64,000 nt of DNA from CAVROP01 sp050008495 (GTDB lineage: Bacteria > Acidobacteriota > Terriglobia > UBA7540): NCBI GenBank assembly GCA_050008495.1, contig JBEKMN010000050.1, forward strand, positions 1-64,000, read 5' to 3'. Position numbers and translations under genes: made by a program. The notes beneath the pieces are model-generated. The model ran no database searches. It saw only the letters and a program-made list of their open reading frames with translations, and was not told the origin of the DNA. Shown here piece by piece: positions 32,787 to 41,511 of the stretch; within the stretch, counting starts at the first letter, position 1, and each line of letters begins with the position of its first letter.

Positions 32787-33775
32787 CGGCCGGTCCCCTT
32801 ACCGGGCGGAACAGATTCTGCAACGGTGTACTTGGGCTCATGCCGGACGTTTTGAGAAGCGACCAGTTCCGCGAGAAATCCGACTGACAGCATTTGGAAT
32901 CCGATGATAAGGCAAGCGAGAGAATACACAAGCAGAGGGCGGGCGCCGATGGGGCCAAAGCCGTGCACTTGAAATCGGGCCAGAATCCAGCATACTCCCA
33001 GGTAAGTGAGCCCAGCCGCGCCGAGCAAGAAAGCGGGAAGACCGATCCCGCCCAACAGATGAAGCGGCCGCTGGCCGAAGACGGTGAGGAAGACAACGGT
33101 GAGAAGATCCAGAAAGCCCTTAACAAATCGATGAAACCTGTACTTCGATCGCCCGTAGCGCCGGGGATGATGCTCGACGGGCAACTCGGTGACGCAATAG
33201 CCCCGGGCGTAGGCCATCACGGGGATGAAGCGGTGCAACTCTCCGTACAGAGGCAACTCTTTGACGACCTCGGCGCGAAAGCACTTGAAGCCGCAATTGT
33301 GGTCGCGCAACTTGAGGCCCGTCAGGCTGCTGACCAGCCAATTGAACACGCGGCTGGGCCACACTTTGTGCCAGGGGTCCTTCCTCACTCGCTTCCAGCC
33401 ATTGACGACGTCAAACCCTTCCGCCAGCTTGGCGAGGAACTCGGGAAGTTCGGCGGGGTCATCCTGTAAGTCGGCATCCATCTGAAACACGACTTGACCC
33501 AGCGCGGCATCGAAGCCGGCGGCAAGCGCTGCGGCCTTGCCGAAGTTACGCCGGAAGCGGATGCCCCGGACGCGCGGGTCGCAAGCCGCAAGGCCGCGGA
33601 TTTTGTCCCATGAGCCGTCGCTGCTGCCGTCGTCCACAAAGATGACCTCGAGCTGGAGCCCACGCCTCTCACCCACCGCAAGCAAGGCCCGTCCCAGTTC
33701 CTCCAGGCTTGCGGACTCATTGAGGGCGGGGATGACAATGCTGATCAGCTCGGATTGGCCCGTGGTTGATGCCAT
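32783..33775 (-). CDS. Family 2 glycosyltransferase, polyprenyl-phosphate glycosyltransferase type
   Basis: A 330-residue DPM1/GtrB-like enzyme. The GT-A domain shows ISIVIPALNESASLEELG, VIFVDDGSSDGSW, RFRRNFGKAAALAAGFD, the metal site MDADLQDDP (about residue 98) and acceptor region VNGWKRVRKDPWHKV. The later HHPRRYGRSKYRFHRFVKGF motif and two C-terminal membrane segments are standard. It should move a sugar to undecaprenyl phosphate at the inner membrane face. It is translationally coupled to the GT39-like gene, its likely user. Confidence 0.9.
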   Translation of the reverse strand: MASTTGQSELISIVIPALNESASLEELGRALLAVGERRGLQLEVIFVDDGSSDGSWDKIRGLAACDPRVRGIRFRRNFGKAAALAAGFDAALGQVVFQMDADLQDDPAELPEFLAKLAEGFDVVNGWKRVRKDPWHKVWPSRVFNWLVSSLTGLKLRDHNCGFKCFRAEVVKELPLYGELHRFIPVMAYARGYCVTELPVEHHPRRYGRSKYRFHRFVKGFLDLLTVVFLTVFGQRPLHLLGGIGLPAFLLGAAGLTYLGVCWILARFQVHGFGPIGARPLLVYSLACLIIGFQMLSVGFLAELVASQNVRHEPKYTVAESVPPGKGTGR

Positions 33776-33861
33776 GCTACAGCCTTATGTGGGGGCAGGG
33801 CTTGCCCGGCCCTCGCCCGTGGACGACGTACAGGGGACGGCAAGCCGTCCCCCTATATGCT

Positions 33862-34791
33862 TTATTCTCGCAGGCCGAAAACTTTCTCAGTATACAGGCG
33901 GCTCAAGCGTAAATCTTCGTCGAGAGAGCGAGTAATCTGGGTGCCCCTCTCGTACGCCAGTTCGACAACTAAGTAGCCGTTGAAGCTGATCTTGCGTAAG
34001 TAATCGGCGACCTTCTGATAGTCGATGTCACCCGGGCCAAAATCTTCCATCCAAATACCTTGTCTGGAATTGCGCAGATGCAGTTCCACCAGGCGATCCC
34101 CTGTTTCGCTCAGGAAACTCATCACCTCCTGCCCTCCGCGATAAGCCCAATGCACGTCCACGCAGCAATAGACCCGGTTTGGGTCGGTGTGCTGCATGAG
34201 ATGTCGCCACTCCCGCGCGTGCTCAAGCAATTCGGGCGTGTGATGGTGGAGCGCCAGTTTCATTCCAAGCCCGCTGATCTCCTCAGCCAGCCGGTCAACG
34301 TATTTGGCCTGGGTATCCAGTTCTTCCTCGCTCTTTAGGGCTTGGCCGGGCTTGGGGCTTGGGTTGGTAACGATCACGCGAGTCCCATGCGGCTTGAGCA
34401 ACCGGGCCAACTCTACGACTTCGCGGACGGATTTTTCAGCCGCTCCGCTCTCGTGCAAAGTTGTACCTGCGTAGACCGTTTCCGGAGCCAGGTGATTCTT
34501 GGCCAGCAGGGTGAAGGTCCGTTCGCGCAGCGCGGGCTGGAAGAAATCCTGATTCAATTCCACCCGATGGTATCCCGCGCCGTGAAAGCTCGCCAGCACA
34601 TCCTCGACGCCTTCGGCCAAGGTCTTTTTCTCGGATTCGAGATGCTGGATCCAAATGTAAATCTCGACAGATAGTTTGGGAGCGTATTGGGCCCCTAAGA
34701 GCAGTTGGCGGCTGAGGAGCGTGGCGCCGGCAAGCTTTGCCAAACCGGAGAACATCTCCCGTCGAGTCTGACGGCTTCGAATTATCGCCAT
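33862..34791 (-). CDS. Sugar phosphate isomerase/epimerase family (TIM barrel), Tat-exported
   Basis: A 309-residue AP-endonuclease-2-type TIM barrel. The N-terminus TRREMFSGLAKLAGATLLSR is Tat-like. Metal-site signatures include GYHRVELNQDFF, LALHHHTPELLEH, CCVDVHWAYRGG, VELHLRNSRQG and LVVELAYERG, all the expected His/Glu/Asp positions. It is divergent from the Gfo/Idh/MocA gene at 35005 and 86 bases (a ggggacggcaagccgtcccc palindrome) ahead of the GT2 gene. A role in sugar isomerisation is by family only. Confidence 0.87.
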   Translation of the reverse strand: MAIIRSRQTRREMFSGLAKLAGATLLSRQLLLGAQYAPKLSVEIYIWIQHLESEKKTLAEGVEDVLASFHGAGYHRVELNQDFFQPALRERTFTLLAKNHLAPETVYAGTTLHESGAAEKSVREVVELARLLKPHGTRVIVTNPSPKPGQALKSEEELDTQAKYVDRLAEEISGLGMKLALHHHTPELLEHAREWRHLMQHTDPNRVYCCVDVHWAYRGGQEVMSFLSETGDRLVELHLRNSRQGIWMEDFGPGDIDYQKVADYLRKISFNGYLVVELAYERGTQITRSLDEDLRLSRLYTEKVFGLRE

Positions 34792-35004
34792 CTGAACCTA
34801 CCTCTCCTCCACGCTCGCGGCAGGAAGCCGCCGTAGTCCTGATGATTCGGCCTGAGGTGGTGAATGTACCGCCGCGAGGCGAGCCGGGTCAAGCACGTTG
34901 TTACTTGCAGCATATTCGGCTCCGGCGATATACTTGCCGCCTCAAAAAAGGCGCCCGGCGGCAGGTGCCGGGTTTCAGGCGCCAGGCGCAGGGGGCTACG
35001 AGCT

Positions 35005-36105
35005 ATGGCAATGAGCATTAATCTCGATCTTGAGCATGTGGCTCCGCCACCGAGACGTAAGGATTTCCGGATCGGTGCCATCGGCGCAGGCTTCATTATG
35101 AATGATTGCCACTTGGTGGCCTACGGCCACGCCGGTTACAACGTCGTGGCCATTGCTTCCGCCTCTCTGGAGGAATCGAGACACGTGGCGCAGACGCATG
35201 GAATCCCGAAGGTGTACGCCACGTACCAGGTGCTGTTCGCAGACCCTTCGATCGAAGTGGTGGATATTGCCGTGCCACCGGACCAGCAATTGACGATTTT
35301 CCGCGAGGCCGTGAAACACTCGGGACATCTCAAAGGCATCCTCGCGCAAAAGCCTCTGGCCATGAACCTGGCCGATTCGCGTGAGATCGTGCGCCTCTCG
35401 GAGCAGGCCGGCATCATTCTTGCCGTGAACCAGAATATGCGCTATGACCATTCCATGCGCGCCCTCAAAACCCTGCTGCGACGCGGTTATTTGGGTGAAC
35501 CAGTCCTGGCCAGCATCGAAATGCGCGCCATACCCCACTGGAAACCGTGGCAGCTCGCTTACACTCACCTGACCTTGCTGAACATGAGTATCCACCACCT
35601 CGATAGCTTCCGCTACCTGTTTGGTGAGCCTGAGTCCGTTTACGTCAGCGCCAGGAAGGATCCGCGAACTCCCTCTGAGCACGTGGACGGCGTGGTTCTT
35701 TACGTCCTCGAGTATCCCGGCGGCTTGCGCGCCACAGCTTGGGACGATGTGTGGGGCGGCCCGGCGCGGGAAGGCACGCCGCCGGATTTGTATATCAAAT
35801 GGCGGGTCGAAGGCACAGAAGGCCTGGCCCAGGGTACGATCGGCTGGCCCAGTTATCCCAGCCGCACACCCAGCACTCTCGATTTCACCACTCGGCGGCA
35901 ACCTGGATGCTGGTTCTCGCCACGCTGGAACGAGGTGTGGTTTCCTGACGCATTTGAGGGCACCATGGGCCAGTTGCTCGAGGCTTTGGCCACCGGCGCC
36001 GAGCCGGCAATCAGCGGCCGTGATAACTTAAAGACCATGGCCCTGGTCGAGGCTTGCTATAAATCCATTGAAGAACACCGGGTTGTCAGGCTGGAGGAAA
36101 TGTAG
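35005..36105 (+). CDS. Gfo/Idh/MocA family oxidoreductase (cytoplasmic)
   Basis: A 366-residue NAD(P)-dependent sugar dehydrogenase-like protein. The Rossmann domain opens with RIGAIGAGFIMNDCHLVAYG, followed by VVDIAVPPDQQ and the signature AQKPLAMNLADSREI (about 110-125; the catalytic Lys is in QKP). The C-terminal domain carries SIHHLDSFRYLFGEP with the catalytic-type His. No signal peptide is seen, unlike the paralogue at 39320. The frame is open to 34864 but the extra part is repeat-derived; ATG 35005 follows GGGGG. It begins the plus-strand sugar cluster. Confidence 0.9.
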   Translation: MAMSINLDLEHVAPPPRRKDFRIGAIGAGFIMNDCHLVAYGHAGYNVVAIASASLEESRHVAQTHGIPKVYATYQVLFADPSIEVVDIAVPPDQQLTIFREAVKHSGHLKGILAQKPLAMNLADSREIVRLSEQAGIILAVNQNMRYDHSMRALKTLLRRGYLGEPVLASIEMRAIPHWKPWQLAYTHLTLLNMSIHHLDSFRYLFGEPESVYVSARKDPRTPSEHVDGVVLYVLEYPGGLRATAWDDVWGGPAREGTPPDLYIKWRVEGTEGLAQGTIGWPSYPSRTPSTLDFTTRRQPGCWFSPRWNEVWFPDAFEGTMGQLLEALATGAEPAISGRDNLKTMALVEACYKSIEEHRVVRLEEM

Positions 36106-36121
36106 CGCGTAAGTTGGAATT

Positions 36122-36198
36122 GTGGTGCGGGCGTCTCGCCCGCTGTCGCGGGAGCCTCCCGCTCCCGCAAGGGCACGCGGGCGAGACGCCCGCACCAC
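36122..36198. repeat. R3 palindromic repeat, full copy
   Basis: Outer arms gtgcgggcgtctcgcccgc and gcgggcgagacgcccgcac are exact inverted copies; the inner gcgggagcctcccgctcccgc forms a second hairpin. It ends just ahead of the next gene's ribosome-binding site. Confidence 0.85.
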
Positions 36199-36211
36199 TG
36201 AGGAGGGCTTC

Positions 36212-37033
36212 GTGAAACTCGGACTCATCAATTCGGCGTGGCTGGGGACTTCCGTCGGCACTGCCGAAGGAATTCGCAAGACCAAAGAGATCGGATTCGA
36301 CAGCATCGATATCTTCAACGATCCCCTCGACATTGACATCAAGGAGAGGCGATTAATCAAGGATACCTGCCGCGAAGTCGGCCTGCCCGTTATTTCGCAT
36401 TGCTGTTGTGCGCTGGGCATTGCCGACTTCAACCCCGCGGTGCAGCGCTTCCACGTTAGCCGCTGTAAAGCTTACCTGGATTTCGTCTATGAAACCGAAG
36501 CCAGGAACCTGTTGTTGGTAGTGGGCGAATACATTTGGCAGCAGGAGGTCATAGCGCCCCAGGCGCAATGGAAATTTGCCGTTGATAACGTCCGAATTCT
36601 GGGTGAATACGCCGCTTCCTTGGGGGTTGAGATTGCGATCGAACTCGAGCCGTTCAAGCTGTCGATTGTAAATACGCTCGATAAGATGGACCGGTTTCTC
36701 AAGGATGTCGACCTTCCTTCCGTGCGCGCCAATCTTGATATCTCTCACTTCGCGCTTGTGAACACCCCGCCTGAGTCCATTTCCAGACTCCGCGGACGCA
36801 TTGCGCATGTGCACTTCTCGGATTGTGACGGCAAGGTGCATGGTGATCTGCCCCCGGGACGCGGCGTTGTGAACTTCACTCCTTACTTGCGGGAACTGAA
36901 AAACCTGGGCTTTGATGGCACAATCAGTATTGAGCTCGAGTATTCGCCACAGCCGGAGAAGATCGTTGATTGGGTGACGGAAGCGTATCGGGAGACGAAC
37001 CGCTTGATGCAAGGCCTGGGCATACGGAATTGA
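36212..37033 (+). CDS. Sugar phosphate isomerase/epimerase family (TIM barrel)
   Basis: A 273-residue cytoplasmic TIM barrel of the xylose-isomerase-like superfamily. Metal-site segments are visible: GFDSIDIFNDPL, VISHCCCALGIADF, VEIAIELEPFKL, ANLDISHFALV, RIAHVHFSDCDGKVHGD and GTISIELEYSP. The start is GTG 36212 directly after AGGAGGG (36201-36207); the longer frame from 36122 translates the R3 repeat. It lies in a run with an upstream Gfo/Idh/MocA enzyme and a downstream aldo/keto reductase, as expected for a sugar or inositol-like catabolic route. Confidence 0.88.
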   Translation: MKLGLINSAWLGTSVGTAEGIRKTKEIGFDSIDIFNDPLDIDIKERRLIKDTCREVGLPVISHCCCALGIADFNPAVQRFHVSRCKAYLDFVYETEARNLLLVVGEYIWQQEVIAPQAQWKFAVDNVRILGEYAASLGVEIAIELEPFKLSIVNTLDKMDRFLKDVDLPSVRANLDISHFALVNTPPESISRLRGRIAHVHFSDCDGKVHGDLPPGRGVVNFTPYLRELKNLGFDGTISIELEYSPQPEKIVDWVTEAYRETNRLMQGLGIRN

Positions 37034-37035
37034 AG

Positions 37036-37104
37036 ATGGCCGATTGACGATTGTCGATTGCCGCGCTACATAATCGTCGATCGACAATCGTCCGTCGACA
37101 ATCA
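37036..37104. repeat. Inverted word-repeat (gattgtcgattg / cgacaatcgtc)
   Basis: Left ggccgattgacgattgtcga, right tcgtcgatcgacaatcgtcc: inverted, iterated words. It fills the gap before the aldo/keto reductase ribosome-binding site. Confidence 0.75.
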
Positions 37105-37117
37105 AAGGGGGGAATCA

Positions 37118-38089
37118 ATGAAATACCGAAAGTTTGGGCGTACGGGGCGGATGGTCAGCGAACTCGGCTACGGTATGTGGGGAATGGCGGGCTGGACAGG
37201 ATCGAGTGATGAGGAATCCAAGCAAGCCCTGCAACGCTCCGTTGACCTGGGCTGTAACTTCTTTGACACAGCGTGGGCTTATGGGGACGGCCGCAGCGAA
37301 GCGTTGCTGGGATGGCTGCTCCGCAACAGCCCCGGCAAGAGGCTCTACACCGCCACTAAGATTCCTCCCAAGAATCTCGAATGGCCAAGCCGCCGTGAAT
37401 TCAAATTGGACGATTGCTTTCCACCCGATCACATCGAGGATTACGTCTTGCGAAGCCTCAAGAACGCCGATCTCGAGAGCTTCGACTTGGTGCAGTTTCA
37501 CGTGTGGGAAGATTCTTGGCTGAAGGACGACCGCTGGGTGAAGAAGGTGGACGATCTGCGCCGCGACGGGCTGTTCCAAGCCATCGGCATCAGCATTAAC
37601 CGTTGGGAGCCTTGGAACGGCGTAAAGACAGTCCAGTCCGGCCTCATCGATGCTGTGCAGGTGATCTATAACATTTTCGATCAGAATCCCGAGGATGAAC
37701 TCTTTCCGGCTTGCCAGGCGAAGGACGTCGCCGTGATCGCCCGCGTTCCTTTTGATGAAGGATCGCTCACCGGGACACTCACCATGGACAGCAAGTGGCC
37801 GGAGGGCGATTGGCGCAATACCTACTTCGTGCCGGAAAACCTCAAGGCGAGTGTAGCTCGGGCGGACGCGCTCAGGCCGCTGATTCCTGATGGGATGACG
37901 ATGCCTGAGATGGCGATGCGGTTTATTCTCAACAATCCGGTCGTCAGTACCATCATTCCGGGAATGAGGAAGGTCAAAAACGTGGAAGCTAACGCCGCCG
38001 CCTGTAATGCGGGCCCACTTCCGGATGAGCTTTTCTCGAAGTTGCGCGCACATCGCTGGGACCGGAAGCCCGCGCCATGGTCCCAGTAG
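37118..38089 (+). CDS. Aldo/keto reductase
   Basis: A 323-residue AKR-superfamily TIM-barrel oxidoreductase using NADPH. The catalytic tetrad is complete: Asp in FFDTAWAYGDG, Tyr in the same motif, Lys in YTATKIPP and His in VQFHVWED. C-terminal cofactor-binding features (VSTIIPGMRKVKNVEANA) are present. ATG 37118 after AGGGGGG is chosen; the frame upstream is word repeat. It sits between two sugar-isomerase genes and may reduce or oxidise a ketose intermediate. Confidence 0.92.
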   Translation: MKYRKFGRTGRMVSELGYGMWGMAGWTGSSDEESKQALQRSVDLGCNFFDTAWAYGDGRSEALLGWLLRNSPGKRLYTATKIPPKNLEWPSRREFKLDDCFPPDHIEDYVLRSLKNADLESFDLVQFHVWEDSWLKDDRWVKKVDDLRRDGLFQAIGISINRWEPWNGVKTVQSGLIDAVQVIYNIFDQNPEDELFPACQAKDVAVIARVPFDEGSLTGTLTMDSKWPEGDWRNTYFVPENLKASVARADALRPLIPDGMTMPEMAMRFILNNPVVSTIIPGMRKVKNVEANAAACNAGPLPDELFSKLRAHRWDRKPAPWSQ

Positions 38090-38195
38090 CGAGGCCTCCC
38101 AGCCCGCCCGCGGCCGCTGATGAAAGACGCCAGCCTCGTGTCACCCTCTTCCCCCACGGGGAGAGGAAGTCGAGTCTTGTGGAGTGAAGCACATA

Positions 38196-39149
38196 ATGCG
38201 AAATCAGATTTCGAGGCGCACTTTTCTCGCACAAACCGGCACCATGGCAGCCGCCGCGGCCATGCCCGCGTTTCCGCGCAGCGGCACAACTGCCACTGCC
38301 CGCCCATTGCGGCTGGGCGGCCCCATCTTTCTTAATTCGGATGATCCTGGCGAGCAGGCTCGAGAGCACCGCAGGCTGGGTTACCGCGCCGCTTACGCTC
38401 CTAAGGTGGATTTGAAAGACAAGGACAGGATCAGAGACATCATTAAAGAATTTGCGGCCCGGGATGTGGCTCTAGCGGAGGTAGGCGCTTGGGTGAACAT
38501 GCTCGACCCTGACCCTGAAAAGCGCCGCAAGAATATGGCTTACGTGCAGGAGCGCCTGGCCCTAGCCGAGGAACTGGGCACGCGTTGTTGCGTCGATATC
38601 GCAGGGTCCTATGACCCTAAGATTTGGTACGGCCCCAACCCGAAGAACATCACTCAGGAATTCGTCGACGCGACGGTGGAGAATTGTCGTAAGCTGATTG
38701 ATGGCGTGAAGCCCACGCGCACCAAGTTTTCCATTGAGATGATGCCTTTCAACTTTCCCAGCGGACCGGATGATTACCTGAAGCTGATCAAAGGCGTGGA
38801 CCGCAAGGCCTTCGCGGTTCACCTCGACGTCTGCAACGTGATGAACAGCCCTGAGCGCATGTATCACAACGGGGACGTCATCCGCGAGTGCTTCCGGAAG
38901 CTTGGGCCTTGGATTGCCTCCTGCCACGCCAAAGACTTGACCTGGGAGGACTACGTGCAGGTGTGCCTGCGGGAAGTTATCCCCGGCCGCGGCCAGATTG
39001 ATTACAGAGCCTATCTGAGCGAACTCGCAAAGCTTCCGGGAGACGCTCCTTTGATGCTCGAGCACCTGAAGACCGCAGAGGAATACGCTGAGGGGCGAAA
39101 CTACATTCAAGGAGTCGCTCGACAGTTGGGCCTTTCGTTTGGCGCATGA
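38196..39149 (+). CDS. Sugar phosphate isomerase/epimerase family, Tat-exported
   Basis: A 317-residue TIM barrel with the Tat signal SRRTFLAQTGTMAAAAAMPA. The barrel has the metal-ligand segments LAEVGAWVNML, KFSIEMMPFNFP, FAVHLDVCNVMN, SCHAKDLTWED and PLMLEHLKT. It is distinct from the cytoplasmic isomerase at 36212, so the cluster pairs an exported and an intracellular member. ATG 38196 is preferred to GTG 38184 for ribosome-binding spacing. A decayed R2 repeat (38120-38168) precedes it. Confidence 0.88.
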   Translation: MRNQISRRTFLAQTGTMAAAAAMPAFPRSGTTATARPLRLGGPIFLNSDDPGEQAREHRRLGYRAAYAPKVDLKDKDRIRDIIKEFAARDVALAEVGAWVNMLDPDPEKRRKNMAYVQERLALAEELGTRCCVDIAGSYDPKIWYGPNPKNITQEFVDATVENCRKLIDGVKPTRTKFSIEMMPFNFPSGPDDYLKLIKGVDRKAFAVHLDVCNVMNSPERMYHNGDVIRECFRKLGPWIASCHAKDLTWEDYVQVCLREVIPGRGQIDYRAYLSELAKLPGDAPLMLEHLKTAEEYAEGRNYIQGVARQLGLSFGA

Positions 39150-39213
39150 CACCCAAAACAAGAAAATAGAAACTGGAAAATGGAAAATCGGTTTGGAAAC
39201 TGGATCGTTAGCC

Positions 39214-39294
39214 TGTCATTCTGAGCGAAGCGAAGAATCTCCGCAGTTCGGGGACTTGACGACTGTGAGCTTCTTCGCTTCGCTCAGAATGACA
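39214..39294. repeat. R1 palindromic repeat
   Basis: tgtcattctgagcgaagcga ... tcgcttcgctcagaatgaca, inverted arms. Preceded at about 39163-39203 by ggaaaatggaaaatcgg word repeats. Confidence 0.85.
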
Positions 39295-39319
39295 GAGCTT
39301 GCAAAGAGGAGCTACCAAC

Positions 39320-40549
39320 ATGACTAGCGAGACCGGAATTACCCGCAGGGATTTCTTGAAAGAGACTGCCGTGGCGGGCGCAACGGCCGCGGTGCTCGGA
39401 GGCCTGGCCCCGGCACGCGCGCTGGGCGCAAACGACAAAATTCGCGTGGGCGCTATGGGCACCGGCGAGCGTTGCCAATACCTGATGAGGCTGTTCAAGG
39501 GCAACCCCTCGGTTGAGTTGGCGGCGGTGTGCGACGTATACGGACCGCGGCGCGAGGCCGCCTTGCAGATTGCCGGACCGCAGGCCAAGTCCTACCTCGA
39601 TTACCACGAGTTGCTCGATAACAAAGAAATCGACGCCGTGATCATTGGCAGCCCCGATCATTGGCACAAGCAGATGCTGGTTGATGCTGTGCATGCCGGC
39701 AAAGACGCCTACGTCGAGAAGCCCATTATGCATTCCATCGAGGAAGGGGTCGAAATGGTGCGGGCCGTCGAAGAGACCAACCGTGTTGTCCAGACGGGTA
39801 CGCAGCAGAGGAGCTGGCCGCACTATATCATGGGAAAGCAGATTGTCGATTCCGGCAGGCTGGGCAAAATCACTTTCGTCCATACTTACTGGTATCAGGA
39901 CTACCTCTTGGGTTCCACCGGACTGGAGCCCGTGGACCAGTCGCAGCTCGACTGGAAACGCTTCCTTGGCAATGCCCCGGATCAACCCTTTACGCCGGAG
40001 AAATTCTACTGGTGGCGCTGGTTTTGGGACTTTGGCGGTGGAATCTTAACTGATCTTCTTACCCACTGGATTGACGTTATCCAATGGTATATGGGTGAGC
40101 CCGCGCCTCGTTCCGCAACCACGACAGGAGACGTCTACCGCATGCCATGGCAAGCTCCGGACACGCTGACGGCGGCTTACGAGTATCCGGGGAATTTCAT
40201 GGTTACGTTCACGGGCGCCATCAACAGCAGCGTGGATGACGGCGGCATCGAGTTCCGGGGAAGCGAGGCGACGCTCAAAATCGACCGCTCCCACATGGCG
40301 GTTTATCCCGAGGGCGCAAGGTCTGTGCCCGGCACGCTCACTCCTGAACCCGAAATCCTGGTGCGCTCGGAGCGCGATGGCGCCATTGACAACGTCAAGA
40401 ATTTCGTTGACTGCACGCGCTCTCGCAAGACTCCCAACGCGAACATCCACATCGCCTTCGAGGCGGCGCGCACTTCCTGGATCGGAAATATCGCCTTGAA
40501 GCGGGGGAAGAAAGTTATCTGGGATGCGAGCCAGGGAAAAGCCGTGTGA
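39320..40549 (+). CDS. Gfo/Idh/MocA family oxidoreductase, Tat-exported
   Basis: A 409-residue enzyme with the Tat signal TRRDFLKETAVAGATAAVLG. The Rossmann motif IRVGAMGTGERCQYLM, VIIGSPDHWHKQ and AYVEKPIMHSIEEG (catalytic-type EKP) identify the family; WWRWFWDFGGGILTDLLTHW is the C-terminal signature of the exported sub-family common in Acidobacteriota and Planctomycetota. ATG 39320 follows AGAGGAGC. It ends the plus-strand sugar cluster that began at 35005. The exported pair (this and 38196) suggests sugar oxidation or isomerisation outside the cytoplasm with a bound cofactor. Confidence 0.92.
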   Translation: MTSETGITRRDFLKETAVAGATAAVLGGLAPARALGANDKIRVGAMGTGERCQYLMRLFKGNPSVELAAVCDVYGPRREAALQIAGPQAKSYLDYHELLDNKEIDAVIIGSPDHWHKQMLVDAVHAGKDAYVEKPIMHSIEEGVEMVRAVEETNRVVQTGTQQRSWPHYIMGKQIVDSGRLGKITFVHTYWYQDYLLGSTGLEPVDQSQLDWKRFLGNAPDQPFTPEKFYWWRWFWDFGGGILTDLLTHWIDVIQWYMGEPAPRSATTTGDVYRMPWQAPDTLTAAYEYPGNFMVTFTGAINSSVDDGGIEFRGSEATLKIDRSHMAVYPEGARSVPGTLTPEPEILVRSERDGAIDNVKNFVDCTRSRKTPNANIHIAFEAARTSWIGNIALKRGKKVIWDASQGKAV

Positions 40550-40645
40550 TTCGAATCACCTTGCAGGGGCGGCCCTGGCGGCCGCCCTGCGGCGTGCAAC
40601 CACCCTTCGCTTGCCAAATGCCTCCGCCCGTCCCCACTGAACTTG

Positions 40646-40846
40646 TCAGGCGTGGCGTGGCCCGCGCAATACGCGCGCCGGAAACGTGATGATCGCGCCC
40701 AGCAGATCAAACACTCCTCCCACCGCGATGCCCACGAGTCGAAAAGGCAGAAGCAACAACCAGATAAACGGATAGAGAACCAGTGCCAGCAATGCCAGTG
40801 GCCAGCAAAGAACCAAGAGTATGCACCAGAGGAGAAACTTGACCAT
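40646..40846 (-). CDS. Small hydrophobic membrane protein (66 aa)
   Basis: Two to three membrane segments (FLLWCILLVLCWPLALLALV and LVGIAVGGVFDLLGAIITF) and a basic C-terminus ending RVLRGPRHA. GGAGG lies eight bases upstream of the ATG. Nothing more can be assigned. Confidence 0.6.
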   Translation of the reverse strand: MVKFLLWCILLVLCWPLALLALVLYPFIWLLLLPFRLVGIAVGGVFDLLGAIITFPARVLRGPRHA

Positions 40847-40923
40847 AAGTGGCCTCCGTAAAGCGCTCCAGTGTAATCATACGCCGAACGCCTGAGAATG
40901 TTCCCTGGTGTTTGGGGTCGAAC

Positions 40924-41436
40924 CTACTTTTCAGCCCAGATGGCATAAACCAGGCAGGCCATGAAGAGCACCAGTAAGCTTGCGGAGGCCACAAAGAGGA
41001 TGGAGAAAGGCTGGTTCAAAGAGTTGAGCAAAACGCGTTGGAGCCAGTGAGCATCGGAATGGCCGAAGTTCGCCAGTCTTCCCAGCCAGGCATTGAAATC
41101 AGCCCGCTTCCAGACCATGAACACCAGCAAGACAGCCATGCCGCAAGCCAAGGCGAATTTCTCGGCAAGAGCAATCGGGCGTGTCGCCAGCTCAGCCGCT
41201 TCTCGCCGCGCACGAAGCTGGGCCTTCCACCAGACCAGTCCGGCGTCAGGCAACTTCACCTCGGCGAGCAGAGAGGAGTTTGCTTCCTGCAACAACCCGG
41301 CCACCAGAACAACTTCTGAGCAGACCGCACAGCTCTCCACGTGGCTGCGCAAGGCCGCATCGCACGCCTCGGGCCAGCGCCCGGACTGGAGCAATTCCGT
41401 AACGGCCTGTTCTTTTTCACACTGAGGGACTCTCAT
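40924..41436 (-). CDS. Putative anti-sigma factor (zf-HC2-like)
   Basis: A 170-residue protein. The N-terminal HVESCAVCSEVV (about residues 31-42) is the HxxxCxxC zinc anti-sigma motif. Two membrane segments follow (FALACGMAVLLVFMVW about 93-108; SILFVASASLLVLFMACLVY about 145-165). It lies 75 bases downstream of an ECF sigma factor on the same strand, the usual place for a cognate membrane-bound anti-sigma. The second membrane helix is an addition to the classic single-pass design. Confidence 0.8.
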   Translation of the reverse strand: MRVPQCEKEQAVTELLQSGRWPEACDAALRSHVESCAVCSEVVLVAGLLQEANSSLLAEVKLPDAGLVWWKAQLRARREAAELATRPIALAEKFALACGMAVLLVFMVWKRADFNAWLGRLANFGHSDAHWLQRVLLNSLNQPFSILFVASASLLVLFMACLVYAIWAEK

Positions 41437-41511
41437 AAATTCGTCCCGAATACCGCTGCGCTCGCCATTGTGATCACTGAAAGAGCCGCGGACCCTAAAA
41501 GCAGGTCCGCG

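Noticed and set aside
31300..33126. Second long minus-strand frame (608 codons) overlapping the GT39-like and GT2 genes
   Set aside because: Out of frame with both coupled glycosyltransferase genes, low-complexity composition and no motif; the two real genes have clear family signatures and an ATGA overlap.
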